Source of the DNA: an uncultured cyanobacterium
GTDB taxonomy: Bacteria > Cyanobacteriota > Cyanobacteriia > Cyanobacteriales > Microcystaceae
Direction of reading: 5' to 3'
DNA: 32,947 nucleotides
Assembly (NCBI GenBank): GCA_903869185.1
Contig: CAIPYC010000054.1
Span: 1-32,947 of the forward strand
Shown: piece by piece, positions 1 through 8,596 of the stretch
How the letters are laid out: each line of letters starts with the position of its first letter
Numbering within the stretch: position 1 is the first letter of the stretch
Position numbers and translations under genes: made by a program
Notes under the pieces: generated by a model
The model's database searches: none
Seen by the model: the letters and a program-made list of their open reading frames with translations, nothing else
What the model was told of the DNA's origin: nothing

Positions 1-191
1 ATGGCAAAACAAAGACTCTAAAATAGACATAGGGGTTTGGTGCTGATTATTGCTTTACTTTATTTTCAGCTTATTGGCCGCCCCTTTTTCTGTTATTCCT
101 TATCCCGAACTGAGGTTATTTACTACTTGCCTGACTCGGAAAGTGATAGAAGAGGGATATATGCTTTTGCTTCTTTTTGTTTAATTTTATT
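1..191. other. Left-edge stretch without a recognisable gene
   Basis: This short stretch lies 3' of murF. The plus strand holds only very short open frames, one of which (2-46) could be the last codons of a gene truncated by the window edge, but 14 residues are too few to recognise. I see no convincing terminator hairpin or RNA gene here. Confidence 0.4.
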
Positions 192-1529
192 CTAGCGAAG
201 ACTTTCTACAACTTGATCTAGACCAACGGAGTGAGAAGCTTTAAATAAAATACGATCACCTGGACGTATATCAGACTTTAAGATGCTGATTAACTCTTGT
301 TTACTGCTGCAATCGATTGCATTGGTCCAGTTTGCACCTTTTAATATGGCTATAGCTTCTGGGTCGCTACTCAAAACATAGAGCTGATCAATATCAAGCC
401 CTTTAACTTTTTGCCCTACTTTATAATGAAAATCCTGCGTATACTCGCCAAGTTCTTTCATAGCTCCTAGCACTGCAATATGGCGAGATCCCTTTGTTTC
501 CTTGAGCAAGTTTAAGGCAGCTAGCATTGACTCTAGACCGGCATTGTAAGTTTCATCGAGCAGTAAAATATCATTTTCTAATTGGTAACGTTGTGAGCGT
601 CCCTGTGGGAGATCCAATGTTATTCCTGGTGTCAATTTGTCCCAATCAATACCCAGAACCTGAGCAACCGCCAAGGCTGCCAGGTAATTTGCTGCGTTAT
701 GTCTACCTGGCAAAGGCAAAAGAAAATCTTTTCCATTGATTCTCATAGTTGTATTGTCAATCAACTCCCCCTGAATATCTCCGCCTTCAAGTCCATAAGT
801 GATGGTCTGGCCAGACCAAACCTCTCTAGCTACAGAAATAAGCAGGGGATTATCTTGGTTTAAGATGGCAATACCCGAGCCAGGCTCTAAATACTCCAAT
901 AATTCACACTTAGCTCTGGCAATAGCCTCAACAGAACCGAGCCGGCCAATATGGGCTGTTCCAACGTTGGTGATTATCCCAATATCAGGCGAAGCAATCT
1001 GGGCAAGAAGAGCAATTTCTCCTTTTGCTCTCATTCCCATTTCAATCACGGCATAATCATCATCGACAGAGATAGTTAGTAGGGTTTTGGGTACTCCAAT
1101 TTCATTGTTGTAATTGAGCTCGGTTTTACAAACCCGGCCAGATGTTCGACAGGCGGCAGATAAAAGCTCCTTGGTGGTGGTTTTACCGACCGAACCAGTT
1201 ATCCCCATAACGGGTATTGTCAATTGCGCCCTCCAAATATGAGCAATCTTCTGATAAGTAGCCAAAGTATCTCTCACTAGAAACTGGGCGACTGAAGTAG
1301 ATGATATTGGCTCTTGTGCAATTACAGCCAAAGCCCCTTGCTCGATAGCTTCTTCTACAAAATGATGTCCATCAAAATTCTCCCCTTTTAAAGCCAAAAA
1401 TACTTCATTTGTTTTTAAAAACCTTGTATCGGTAGAAAATCCCTCTACTCTGGTCGCAGAATTGACAGAATTTAAATTGACTTGGCAATCAGGTGCGAGA
1501 ATTTCAACAAGCCGAGCAATGGTGAACAT
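192..1529 (-). CDS. murF: UDP-N-acetylmuramoyl-tripeptide--D-alanyl-D-alanine ligase MurF
   Basis: MurF is the cytoplasmic ATP-dependent ligase that adds D-Ala-D-Ala to the UDP-MurNAc-tripeptide, the last soluble step of peptidoglycan precursor synthesis. Visible signatures are the Mur-ligase P-loop GITGSVGKTTTKE (about residues 109-121), the NYNNEIGVPKTLL stretch just after it, and the C-terminal DETYNAGLESM motif, which matches the family's D-x-YNA-x-P-x-S region with a Gly in place of the usual Pro position. Length (about 445 aa) is normal. The frame is open to 1580, but a start there would overlap the upstream gene; I prefer the ATG at 1529, whose product begins MFTIARLVEIL and leaves a 19-bp gap. 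No strong Shine-Dalgarno is present. It is the last gene of a minus-strand run, directly after the thymidylate synthase-like gene. Confidence 0.93.
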   Translation of the reverse strand: MFTIARLVEILAPDCQVNLNSVNSATRVEGFSTDTRFLKTNEVFLALKGENFDGHHFVEEAIEQGALAVIAQEPISSTSVAQFLVRDTLATYQKIAHIWRAQLTIPVMGITGSVGKTTTKELLSAACRTSGRVCKTELNYNNEIGVPKTLLTISVDDDYAVIEMGMRAKGEIALLAQIASPDIGIITNVGTAHIGRLGSVEAIARAKCELLEYLEPGSGIAILNQDNPLLISVAREVWSGQTITYGLEGGDIQGELIDNTTMRINGKDFLLPLPGRHNAANYLAALAVAQVLGIDWDKLTPGITLDLPQGRSQRYQLENDILLLDETYNAGLESMLAALNLLKETKGSRHIAVLGAMKELGEYTQDFHYKVGQKVKGLDIDQLYVLSSDPEAIAILKGANWTNAIDCSSKQELISILKSDIRPGDRILFKASHSVGLDQVVESLR

Positions 1530-1548
1530 ATGTATTAAGTTGATTAGG

Positions 1549-3006
1549 TTACCTATCCTGGGTATATTGACCAGATCCAAGAGACTGCCTCGCTTTCTGT
1601 AATTCGATGCCCAGATAGCCGATATGGGCTGGGCCTATTGCAGGATTGGTTGCTGCAATCTCTCTGATGAGTTTTAGGGGATTAGTACCTTGATAACAAG
1701 CCACCAGTTCCCCGCTACCTGGTGTGGTTTGTTTGATCACTATTTTTTGTCCTTCAATTTCAATCAGAAAATTACCTACTGGGTCATCATAGTCAATTTT
1801 CCCGACAATTTGTGGGTAGTAAGTAGCTATAACTTTATCTACGTTTTCCCAAGTATCATCATAGATGTGAGCGCTCTGACTGATGGTGATCAATGGACCT
1901 AGCTCTAGATTATAATCGGATTTGTTTTTGATTTGCGTCCTAATGTGCTGCTGCAGCGCCCACAATCCCATAGCATTGGCGGGCCATGCCGAGAACATAT
2001 CATTACTTCTAAATGTTGCAGTCAGAGAAAGTCTTTTGTCTACTACGCGCAGCCAAATATGATTAAGACATGGACTGCCTCCTTTAATGTGATCTTGGAC
2101 ATCCCACAAGGTCATTACAGCAGAGGCGGCATCAATTTCTTTGATCAATTTTTCAATGACTTGCTCAATCTGATCCACCCCAAACCAAGATCTAAGCCTT
2201 TGACCATAGGTATATTTAACACCTTCTTGTTTAGGAGCATCTTCAAGGATCTGGGGAATATATTCCTGCAGAAATTCTCTATCTAGTGGCAGATAATTTG
2301 GCTCTGGAAAGTAGAAATCTTCCGGTTCATCAGTCACAACGGCTATAAGATCAACCAACTCCTGCCACTTACCATCATAGCCAGTAGGGCGGATTACTCC
2401 AGTGTTTTTGATGCGGTGGAGTATCTTAATCCAAGTCTCGGCTATGGTCTTACCTTGAACTCGGTGTCCATAAGTTTCCCCTGGCAAGATAGTGGGCATA
2501 GTTTCGGTCTCAGGAAAAACCATGGGCTCACCCCAACTAGATGTAGGTAAATCCTTGAAAACCTTGAGAGATTCTATACAATTCTTGACATTTCTGACAA
2601 CTTTAACGTTGATAGACTTTCTGAACAAATTTAGGATATCTTGCTCTATTTCAATATCTATATAGCTTTTGATAGAAGAATTGATAAGCCAACATTTCCT
2701 TCCAGTATCACTGAGTCCTTCAACAAAACCATGAGCAAAGAAATCTGCTAGAGCTTGACAACTGCCGGAGTTTTCATCCTCTTTGGTTGCTATTAAGATT
2801 ATTAAATTAGTAACTTGTGGATTACAGAGTAGATTCCTGATGAGGGGACTAATTCCCCTAGTCGGACTATAGAGATTACCAATGACTGCATAATCGGATT
2901 TATCTAATTTAGAAGCTATCGATTGCCTGATGGTCCAGCCAGTGATGATAGCCACATTTGCGTTACCACAGATCAATTGATTAGGTTTATACTTTGGTTG
3001 AAACAT
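1549..3006 (-). CDS. Thymidylate synthase-like protein with MtrA-like N-terminal and DUF4346-like C-terminal domains
   Basis: Three regions can be seen in this 485-aa protein. Residues about 10-150 resemble the MtrA family (subunit A of tetrahydromethanopterin S-methyltransferase): SDYAVIGN, an SP pair, then NLLCNPQVTNLIIL. Residues about 170-395 look like thymidylate synthase: YGHRVQG, YTYGQRLRSW, the catalytic-type SPCLNHIW (Cys313), the phosphate-binding RSND (333-336), WPANAMGL (Asn344) and SAHIYDD (His380, Tyr382), each matching a conserved TS site. The last ~90 residues fit the DUF4346 tail found on such proteins. I infer an active pyrimidine C5-methylase or hydroxymethylase, since all main catalytic residues are kept, but the substrate and the folate or pterin donor cannot be read from sequence. 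The gene starts with ATG, 59 bp after pheA. Homologous architectures are known in methanogens. Confidence 0.75.
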   Translation of the reverse strand: MFQPKYKPNQLICGNANVAIITGWTIRQSIASKLDKSDYAVIGNLYSPTRGISPLIRNLLCNPQVTNLIILIATKEDENSGSCQALADFFAHGFVEGLSDTGRKCWLINSSIKSYIDIEIEQDILNLFRKSINVKVVRNVKNCIESLKVFKDLPTSSWGEPMVFPETETMPTILPGETYGHRVQGKTIAETWIKILHRIKNTGVIRPTGYDGKWQELVDLIAVVTDEPEDFYFPEPNYLPLDREFLQEYIPQILEDAPKQEGVKYTYGQRLRSWFGVDQIEQVIEKLIKEIDAASAVMTLWDVQDHIKGGSPCLNHIWLRVVDKRLSLTATFRSNDMFSAWPANAMGLWALQQHIRTQIKNKSDYNLELGPLITISQSAHIYDDTWENVDKVIATYYPQIVGKIDYDDPVGNFLIEIEGQKIVIKQTTPGSGELVACYQGTNPLKLIREIAATNPAIGPAHIGYLGIELQKARQSLGSGQYTQDR

Positions 3007-3065
3007 TATCCCGGTGGTCAGAAATTATTTTTCTTTATATCCCCTGTGATATTTTAGCAAGACTA

Positions 3066-3896
3066 TCAAATCAAACTCACTTCATATCTACCAAATATTT
3101 TGAGAATTTCAACATATTGGGATAATTCTTGAAGTGCCATTTGAGCCTCATCTTCGGCTTGAGTGACTTCCAAATCGAGAAAAAATATATATTCACCTAA
3201 AGATCTCTTGGTGGGCCTTGATTCAATTCGACTTAGGTTCAATCGACGATCAGCTAAAATCTGTAGTGGTTTAACCAATGCTCCTGGTACGTTTTGGGCC
3301 ACACTAAAAGCTAGCGAGATCCTCTTTCCCTTATGAGAAACTTGCCGCCCCAAGACCCAAAAACGTGTACAGTTGTCGCTATAGTCACCAATTTGATTAG
3401 CTAGAATTGGCAAATCGTAGGCTTGGGCCGCTCTGGGCGAGGCAATGGCAGCAGCGGACAATTCTCCCTTGATATGCCCGAGAGCTTCTGTAGTGGAATT
3501 AGTGGGAATAATCTCGGCTTGAGGTAAATTTGTTTCAAGCCATTTTTGGCATTGTGCTAAAGCCTGAGGATGTGAATAGACTTTTTGGATTCCTTGCAAA
3601 GACAAGCCAGAAGAAAGTAAAAAATGGCATATAGGCAATACCAATTCTTTTTGAATATGAAGTGTATCAAAATCCCAAAGTCCATCGAGAGTTATAGCAA
3701 CCCCACCAGCTGTGGAGTTTTCTACAGGCACAACAGCCCAGGTTACCCGATCTTTGGCTAGAGCCTCCATCACCTTGGCAATACTGGGATAGGATCTCAA
3801 TTCCAGGCTGAGATCATTGAGTATCGATTTTCTATAGGCTAGAGCAACGGTTTCTGAATTTGTTCCAACTGGACCAAGGTAGGCAATAGTTGTCAT
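3066..3896 (-). CDS. pheA: Prephenate dehydratase with ACT domain
   Basis: This monofunctional enzyme converts prephenate to phenylpyruvate, the committed step to phenylalanine. The catalytic domain shows GPVGTNSE near the N-terminus, VPVENSTAGGV, and the NCTRFWVLG motif carrying the catalytic Thr of the family's TRF triad (about residues 170-178). A C-terminal ACT domain with ESRPTKRSLGEYIFF provides the usual phenylalanine-binding ESRP motif, so feedback inhibition by phenylalanine is expected. At 276 aa it has the normal length and lacks a chorismate mutase domain. The ATG at 3896 sits 94 bp downstream of the kinase stop, so it may have its own promoter. Confidence 0.95.
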   Translation of the reverse strand: MTTIAYLGPVGTNSETVALAYRKSILNDLSLELRSYPSIAKVMEALAKDRVTWAVVPVENSTAGGVAITLDGLWDFDTLHIQKELVLPICHFLLSSGLSLQGIQKVYSHPQALAQCQKWLETNLPQAEIIPTNSTTEALGHIKGELSAAAIASPRAAQAYDLPILANQIGDYSDNCTRFWVLGRQVSHKGKRISLAFSVAQNVPGALVKPLQILADRRLNLSRIESRPTKRSLGEYIFFLDLEVTQAEDEAQMALQELSQYVEILKIFGRYEVSLI

Positions 3897-3990
3897 TTTC
3901 TTTGGTTAGGCTAGCGTATAGTGAACTTTAGCAGATTTGGACGGGCATAGGGTAAATTTGTCCATTTTAATTGAAATCTATTCTGATTAA

Positions 3991-5379
3991 CTACTGTTGA
4001 GATGGCTCCGGTACCCTATCTGGAGGCTCTACTGGTATAACCTGTGTTCCTAGAGGTTCGGATTTGTGTGTTGTTTGAGATTTAGGAGTAAGTGAGGGTA
4101 GAGGCGAGAAAGTCTGTACCGGAACTTCAAGCATAGGCGAGGGACTGGGACTGCTTGTTGGTATAGGTGAAGAATGAACGGTTTCTAATGGCTTGGGTGT
4201 TGGGCTGCGCGTTGCCTGGAGAGGACGTCGTCGTTTTCTTCGGTATTCTCTAGGGCTTGGAGTAGGTTGTGGAGTAGGGATAATTGAAGAAGTGGGACTA
4301 GGGACTATTGGTGAGGGATTTACAACCGGTTGAGCTGGATTGATTCTTGGATACTGGCGCCATTTTATTAAATTAAAACCCAGAACGAATCCACCGATTG
4401 AAACTACAATTATTGCCAGCCAAGAAAAACAGCCTAAGCCTTTTTTATAAGTATCTTTTGCTTCAAAAGTGGTTTGGGATTGGTTGTTTTGGCTTTTTGC
4501 CCTTTTAGGGGAGTTAGGGGGAATAATTACCTTAGTGAACGCGCGAGTTGTTGTCTGGGTCGGAACTCTTTTGATGGCCGCCAACACCTCCTTGGCAGAA
4601 GAAAAGCGATCTTTGGGATGAAACCGGATCACTTTTTCCAATATGGTGACCAATTGAGAGTGCGAATTTTTAAGTGCTTTTCTCCAAAGAAGCTCTCCCG
4701 TGTTGTGATCTATGGCAAAATCCTCTGCATTTTGACCAGTCAACATAAATACTGCTGTTAGACCTAAGCTATAGAGATCGCTGGAGTAGACTGGACGGCC
4801 AGCAGCTTGTTCAGATGGCATATAGCCAGGAGTTCCCAAGACGATTGAAGATTGTTGATTGCGGCGCAGCTGAGTACTGACTTTTTCCTTAATGATGCCA
4901 AAATCAATTAGAACTGGTTTTCCATCAAATTTTCGAATGATAATGTTATCCGGCTTGATATCACGGTGGATGATTTGCTGATTATGAATGTAATCCAAAA
5001 CTGGCAAAATATCAATCAAAAGGTTCTCAACTTCGCTTTCTGAAAAATTACCATGCTTGTGCCACAGCTCGGTTAAGGTCATCCCATCAATCCATTCTTG
5101 TACTAAATAGAAGTCCCCTCCTTCTGAAAAATAAGCATAGAGTTTAGGGATTTGGGCGCAGTTGTTACCTAATTCCTCTAGAATAATTGCTTCTTTTTCA
5201 AAACGATCCTTTAGCCAGCCTGTTGATTGAGTCATCTCGGCTGATGGCTTAAGCTGTTTAATCACACATTTTTTCCCAGATGGCAGATATGTATCTATTG
5301 CCAAGAATGTCTCACCGAAACCCCCTCTGGCTAAGCTCGATACGATTTGATAGCGATTGTTAAGTAAAGTTTGCGACAT
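3991..5379 (-). CDS. Membrane-anchored Hanks-type Ser/Thr protein kinase with Pro/Ser-rich tail
   Basis: The N-terminal ~270 residues form a complete eukaryotic-type kinase: glycine loop RGGFGETF (18-25), ATP-binding Lys41, catalytic HRDIKPDN (138-145, Asp140), metal-binding DFG (159-161), and GTPGYMPSEQ with the APE-like site altered to PSEQ, as in many cyanobacterial kinases. One hydrophobic segment at about 316-340 should span the membrane. It is followed by a basic patch and ~110 residues rich in Pro, Ser and Thr, which I infer to be the extracytoplasmic part because the kinase domain must be cytoplasmic. No PASTA domain is seen, so the sensing mode is unknown. The gene follows a small membrane protein and a NagZ-like hexosaminidase with short spacing, which suggests co-transcription and a possible link to cell-wall status. 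Confidence 0.9.
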   Translation of the reverse strand: MSQTLLNNRYQIVSSLARGGFGETFLAIDTYLPSGKKCVIKQLKPSAEMTQSTGWLKDRFEKEAIILEELGNNCAQIPKLYAYFSEGGDFYLVQEWIDGMTLTELWHKHGNFSESEVENLLIDILPVLDYIHNQQIIHRDIKPDNIIIRKFDGKPVLIDFGIIKEKVSTQLRRNQQSSIVLGTPGYMPSEQAAGRPVYSSDLYSLGLTAVFMLTGQNAEDFAIDHNTGELLWRKALKNSHSQLVTILEKVIRFHPKDRFSSAKEVLAAIKRVPTQTTTRAFTKVIIPPNSPKRAKSQNNQSQTTFEAKDTYKKGLGCFSWLAIIVVSIGGFVLGFNLIKWRQYPRINPAQPVVNPSPIVPSPTSSIIPTPQPTPSPREYRRKRRRPLQATRSPTPKPLETVHSSPIPTSSPSPSPMLEVPVQTFSPLPSLTPKSQTTHKSEPLGTQVIPVEPPDRVPEPSQQ

Positions 5380-5400
5380 GGACTATAAAATGATCTGTAA

Positions 5401-5823
5401 CTAAGTGGGAAAATCTTGCTCATTTGAGAATCTGTTTTTAATCTCATCTTGTAGTCTTTGCTCTCCCGATGCTTTTAAAACCAGTTTCTTTTGGCTATCT
5501 AAATCATAGTTAAAACCAATATAACCGGTCAAATTATAAAAAAGTTGGTGTATGTATCGATCCAGCTCGATTTCATCGACGATCTCAACTCGATAGTAAT
5601 CCTTTATATCCTCTTCAATACCTATTTTTTGCAGCTGATCATGCAACCTCTGCTTATCGTGGCTAAAAAAAACAGCTACAGCTTCAGAATTACTCAAAAA
5701 TTTGAAGATGATCGAACTTGGAACCCCTCCTATGGTCAAGGTATTGTTCAAAAAAAGAATGCCAAAAATTATCAGCATTACCAATAAGATAGACAGTATT
5801 TTGTTTTTAATCTGTAAAATCAT
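5401..5823 (-). CDS. Hypothetical single-pass membrane protein
   Basis: I do not recognise this 140-aa protein. Residues about 8-28 form one hydrophobic helix preceded by basic residues, so it is probably a membrane anchor with the remaining ~110 residues outside, or an uncleaved signal peptide. The soluble part is charged, has a predicted helical stretch with HDQLQKIGIEEDI, and contains no cysteine pair or catalytic motif I can name. Its start overlaps the 3' end of the NagZ-like gene by 17 bp and its stop is 21 bp before the kinase, so translation is probably coupled within one operon. This placement makes it a candidate partner of the kinase or the hexosaminidase; that is inference only. 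Confidence 0.7.
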   Translation of the reverse strand: MILQIKNKILSILLVMLIIFGILFLNNTLTIGGVPSSIIFKFLSNSEAVAVFFSHDKQRLHDQLQKIGIEEDIKDYYRVEIVDEIELDRYIHQLFYNLTGYIGFNYDLDSQKKLVLKASGEQRLQDEIKNRFSNEQDFPT

Positions 5824-7366
5824 TCAGTTCACTTTTGTCTGTTTGCATTTGGGCAAAGAGCTTCCTACAAGCTATCTCTTGGGCCACATCATTTTGTCCA
5901 TAGGTAAAAATAAAAGGAATCTCTACCGGTAGCTTAGATTTAAACCATTGTGCTACATAGGGACTACCGTAAATAATCACAGCTTGTAATGCTTTTTGCT
6001 GTATTAATTTTAAATATATTTCTTTATTTTGATTACCTAATCCTGCACTACCTCTAAAAGGGTTGCCCCTGATAAAAATCTGGAGGATCATCGATCCGCT
6101 TAAGGATAAATCGGACTGCTGCATGAGTTTGGGTAAGTAGCCAAATGAGCGAGGAATTAATACTGCAGGACTATTTCGCATCAGATATGGACAATTGAGC
6201 AGATCATCAACAACCAAAATATTTTCTCCTGTTTTTGGAATTAGATGACTGGAAAGAGATACCTGCATTGATTTTTCTAAAATAATATTGCACAGATCCC
6301 TATAGTCCTTTTTGTATAGAGAACCGGTCAATGATTCGTGTTTTTCTGGTGGTTTTAGTTTACTCTTGGCTTTTGCAATACGCTTTAGGGATTTTGCTAT
6401 ATCTTGAGGGTTTAAACGTCCGCTTTGGATAGCCTTATATATTGCATCTATAGCCAGTACCGGGTCTTCTGGCATTAAGAGCATGTCAACCCCGGCTTCA
6501 ATTGCCCTAATCGCCAATTCATCAGGAGAGCAAGTATTGGCAATCCCATCCATAATTAGAGCATCGGTAACGATTAAACCCTCATAGCCCAGTTGTTCTC
6601 TCAATTGCCCCTTGATAATAGTTCTCGATATAGTTGCTGGGTTAAGGCGATCCCAGGTGGGTATCAGCAGATGCGCAGTCATGATACTGGCTACATTGAC
6701 AGAAATCGCACTGACAAAGGGGGCCAATTCAACCTTCAATAGGCGATCTAGATCATGCTCAATCATTGGCAATTCTATATGGGAATCGGTGGAAGTATCT
6801 CCATGCCCAGGAAAATGCTTGGCTGTAGTCAAAACCGGTAAGGATTGAGCCCCTTCAATAAAAACCCTAGTCAGTTTGCTTACCAGTTCCGGAGTATCAG
6901 CAAATGCTCTGATATTGATTACCGGATTTTCCGGATTGTTATTAATATCAACCACTGGAGCCAAGAGCCAGTTGATTCCTATAGCTAAAGCCTCTTTAGC
7001 TGTGATCATGCCCATCTGATACGCGTATTCAACAGCTTGGGATTCATCTTTTTTGGCAATTTCTGCAAGGGACATCGGCGGAGGAAACCAGGTTGCCCCA
7101 TTAAAGCGCTGTCCCACTCCTTCTTCAATATCTGCCGCTATTAAAAGTGGTTGACTACTCCAACTGCGCAGTTGTCTGGTACGCTGGGACACCTCTACCG
7201 CATTGCCGCCCAAAAGAATCACACCACCGATATTGATCTGTGATAGCCAGTACCGAAGAGTCGTTTCATCCGATTCCCACTGGGGATATTCCCTCTGATG
7301 GTCAAACAGATGCCCAGATGCTCTAACTACAATCATCTGAGCGATTTCTCGAGAAGAAATATCCAC
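5807..7366 (-). CDS. nagZ: Beta-N-acetylhexosaminidase, glycoside hydrolase family 3 (NagZ-like)
   Basis: GH3 NagZ enzymes cleave the beta-1,4 bond between GlcNAc and anhydro-MurNAc during wall recycling. The sequence carries the family loop KHFPGHGD with Asp190 and His196 (183-196), which supplies the His/Asp general acid-base pair, and the nucleophile region IVTDALIMDG with Asp268. At 519 aa it is longer than proteobacterial NagZ (~340 aa); residues ~340-519 form an extra C-terminal domain, as in larger GH3 proteins. There is no signal peptide, so a cytoplasmic location is expected. The start is GTG at 7366, only 3 bp after the rbfA stop, with a GAGG ribosome-binding site inside the rbfA 3' end. 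The next gene overlaps its end by 17 bp. The exact substrate is inferred. Confidence 0.88.
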   Translation of the reverse strand: MDISSREIAQMIVVRASGHLFDHQREYPQWESDETTLRYWLSQINIGGVILLGGNAVEVSQRTRQLRSWSSQPLLIAADIEEGVGQRFNGATWFPPPMSLAEIAKKDESQAVEYAYQMGMITAKEALAIGINWLLAPVVDINNNPENPVINIRAFADTPELVSKLTRVFIEGAQSLPVLTTAKHFPGHGDTSTDSHIELPMIEHDLDRLLKVELAPFVSAISVNVASIMTAHLLIPTWDRLNPATISRTIIKGQLREQLGYEGLIVTDALIMDGIANTCSPDELAIRAIEAGVDMLLMPEDPVLAIDAIYKAIQSGRLNPQDIAKSLKRIAKAKSKLKPPEKHESLTGSLYKKDYRDLCNIILEKSMQVSLSSHLIPKTGENILVVDDLLNCPYLMRNSPAVLIPRSFGYLPKLMQQSDLSLSGSMILQIFIRGNPFRGSAGLGNQNKEIYLKLIQQKALQAVIIYGSPYVAQWFKSKLPVEIPFIFTYGQNDVAQEIACRKLFAQMQTDKSELNDFTD

Positions 7367-7369
7367 TCT

Positions 7370-7747
7370 TTAAATTTCCTCTTCTGTTGGGAGATTGCTA
7401 TCTGTTACCTGGTCAATCAGACGAAGAATCTGATCTCCTCGCTCCAGGGAAGTATCTTCAACAAAAACCACCTCAGGAGTTCTTCGCAGACGTACCCGTT
7501 GCCCTAACTCCTTACGAACAAAACCAGTAGATGCTTTGAGTCCTTCCATTGTTTCAGCTTTAGCTTGTGGGGTTCCATAGATACTGACAAAAATCTTGGC
7601 ATGTTGCATATCGCCAGAAAGTTCAACCTCAGTAACGCTGGCCATGCCAGAGCCTACCCTATCATCTTTGATTTCATTGATAAGCATCATACTCACTTCA
7701 CGTTTGATCAGTGAAGAGACACGAGAAATTCTGCGATCTGTTGCCAT
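7370..7747 (-). CDS. rbfA: Ribosome-binding factor A
   Basis: RbfA is a small KH-fold protein that binds the 30S subunit and assists late 16S rRNA maturation. The 125-aa product shows the family N-terminus with [18 protein letters not shown], followed by [19 protein letters not shown] and the C-terminal [14 protein letters not shown], in the usual order. The length is typical. It lies 35 bp downstream of the DUF751 gene and 3 bp upstream of the NagZ-like gene, so all three are likely one transcript. DUF751 next to rbfA is, from memory, a recurring cyanobacterial arrangement. Confidence 0.96.
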   Translation of the reverse strand: MATDRRISRVSSLIKREVSMMLINEIKDDRVGSGMASVTEVELSGDMQHAKIFVSIYGTPQAKAETMEGLKASTGFVRKELGQRVRLRRTPEVVFVEDTSLERGDQILRLIDQVTDSNLPTEEEI

Positions 7748-7782
7748 TGGTAAAATCCCCTTTGAATCATGCTGTAGGGCAT

Positions 7783-7989
7783 CTAGGTAATTGTTAAGCC
7801 TAACATAGCTTTAAGGGTGAAAAACAGAAAGGCAAAACCTCCTATAAGAAGTCCAGCGGTAGCAATTGCCGTTATAGGACTTCTGGAGAACAATGGTTTT
7901 AGACTATCGAATGCCGCTATGAATATCCCCAGGATCAAACTAATCATATATCGAGGGTAGCGTGCTACATTTTCAAAAAATTCCTGCAT
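7783..7989 (-). CDS. ycf33: DUF751 (Ycf33-like) small membrane protein
   Basis: This 68-aa protein matches the DUF751/Ycf33 family of cyanobacteria and plastids: [18 protein letters not shown] at the N-terminus, a central [14 protein letters not shown] segment and two hydrophobic helices, the last reading [16 protein letters not shown]. The frame is open upstream to 8085, but the conserved family N-terminus begins at the ATG at 7989, and the longer form would add 32 unconserved residues overlapping the divergent DUF192 gene region. Its molecular function is not established. It heads the minus-strand run ending in murF. Confidence 0.88.
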   Translation of the reverse strand: MQEFFENVARYPRYMISLILGIFIAAFDSLKPLFSRSPITAIATAGLLIGGFAFLFFTLKAMLGLTIT

Positions 7990-8116
7990 AATTCTCTTGA
8001 ACAAATAGACAACTAAAAAGCATTCTAGCAGGTGATTAAGCCAGAAAATACTTACAATCATTATTCTATTGATCAATACTTGCAATAATAAAAGAAGTTA
8101 TCTCGATGTTGTTGAC

Positions 8117-8584
8117 ATGAAATTCAGGCTTTTTCTTTTAGTGCTCCCATTTGTTTTGGAAATTTGTTTCTCGAATAAGGCTATGGCCCAGGAATTACCA
8201 ATCACTGCCCAAGTTAACATTGGAGGACAAATTATAGATCTTGAAGTGGCTAAAACCCCTGAGCAAATGGAAAAGGGATTAATGTTTCGCCGCAATCTAC
8301 CGAACAACCGAGGTATGCTTTTTATTTTTCAATATTCCATGATTCCCCGTTTTTGGATGAAAAATACTCTCATTCCCTTGGATATGGTTTTTTTACTCAA
8401 AAACAAAGTGCAGACAGTTTTGGCCAAGGTACCGCCTTGCACCAATGATCCCTGTAAAACTTACAGTCCTGGATTACTTGTAGACAGAGTGATAGAGATG
8501 CCGGCCGGGCGTGCAAAAGATCTGGCAATCAAAAAAGGTGATCTCGTCTATATCCACTTTCTAGAAGCTGCTCAAAAAAAATAA
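8117..8584 (+). CDS. Secreted DUF192 protein
   Basis: A signal peptide is clear: MKFRLFLLV, a hydrophobic core and a cleavage site after AMA (about residue 26). The mature ~130 residues match DUF192: VAKTPEQMEKGLMFRRNLPNNRGMLF and FWMKNTLIPLDMVFL are the family's two core motifs, and a Cys pair (PPCTNDPCKTY) occurs in a loop typical of cyanobacterial members. The biochemical role of DUF192 is unknown. The open frame extends up to 8069, but the ATG at 8117 places the signal sequence at the N-terminus. It ends 12 bp before the recD2 start, so the two may be co-transcribed. Confidence 0.9.
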   Translation: MKFRLFLLVLPFVLEICFSNKAMAQELPITAQVNIGGQIIDLEVAKTPEQMEKGLMFRRNLPNNRGMLFIFQYSMIPRFWMKNTLIPLDMVFLLKNKVQTVLAKVPPCTNDPCKTYSPGLLVDRVIEMPAGRAKDLAIKKGDLVYIHFLEAAQKK

Positions 8585-8596
8585 CCTAAGCTTTTT

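Noticed and set aside
527-1056. Two plus-strand open frames (70 and 85 aa) within murF
   Set aside because: They are antisense to a well-conserved MurF with intact motifs and their products resemble nothing.
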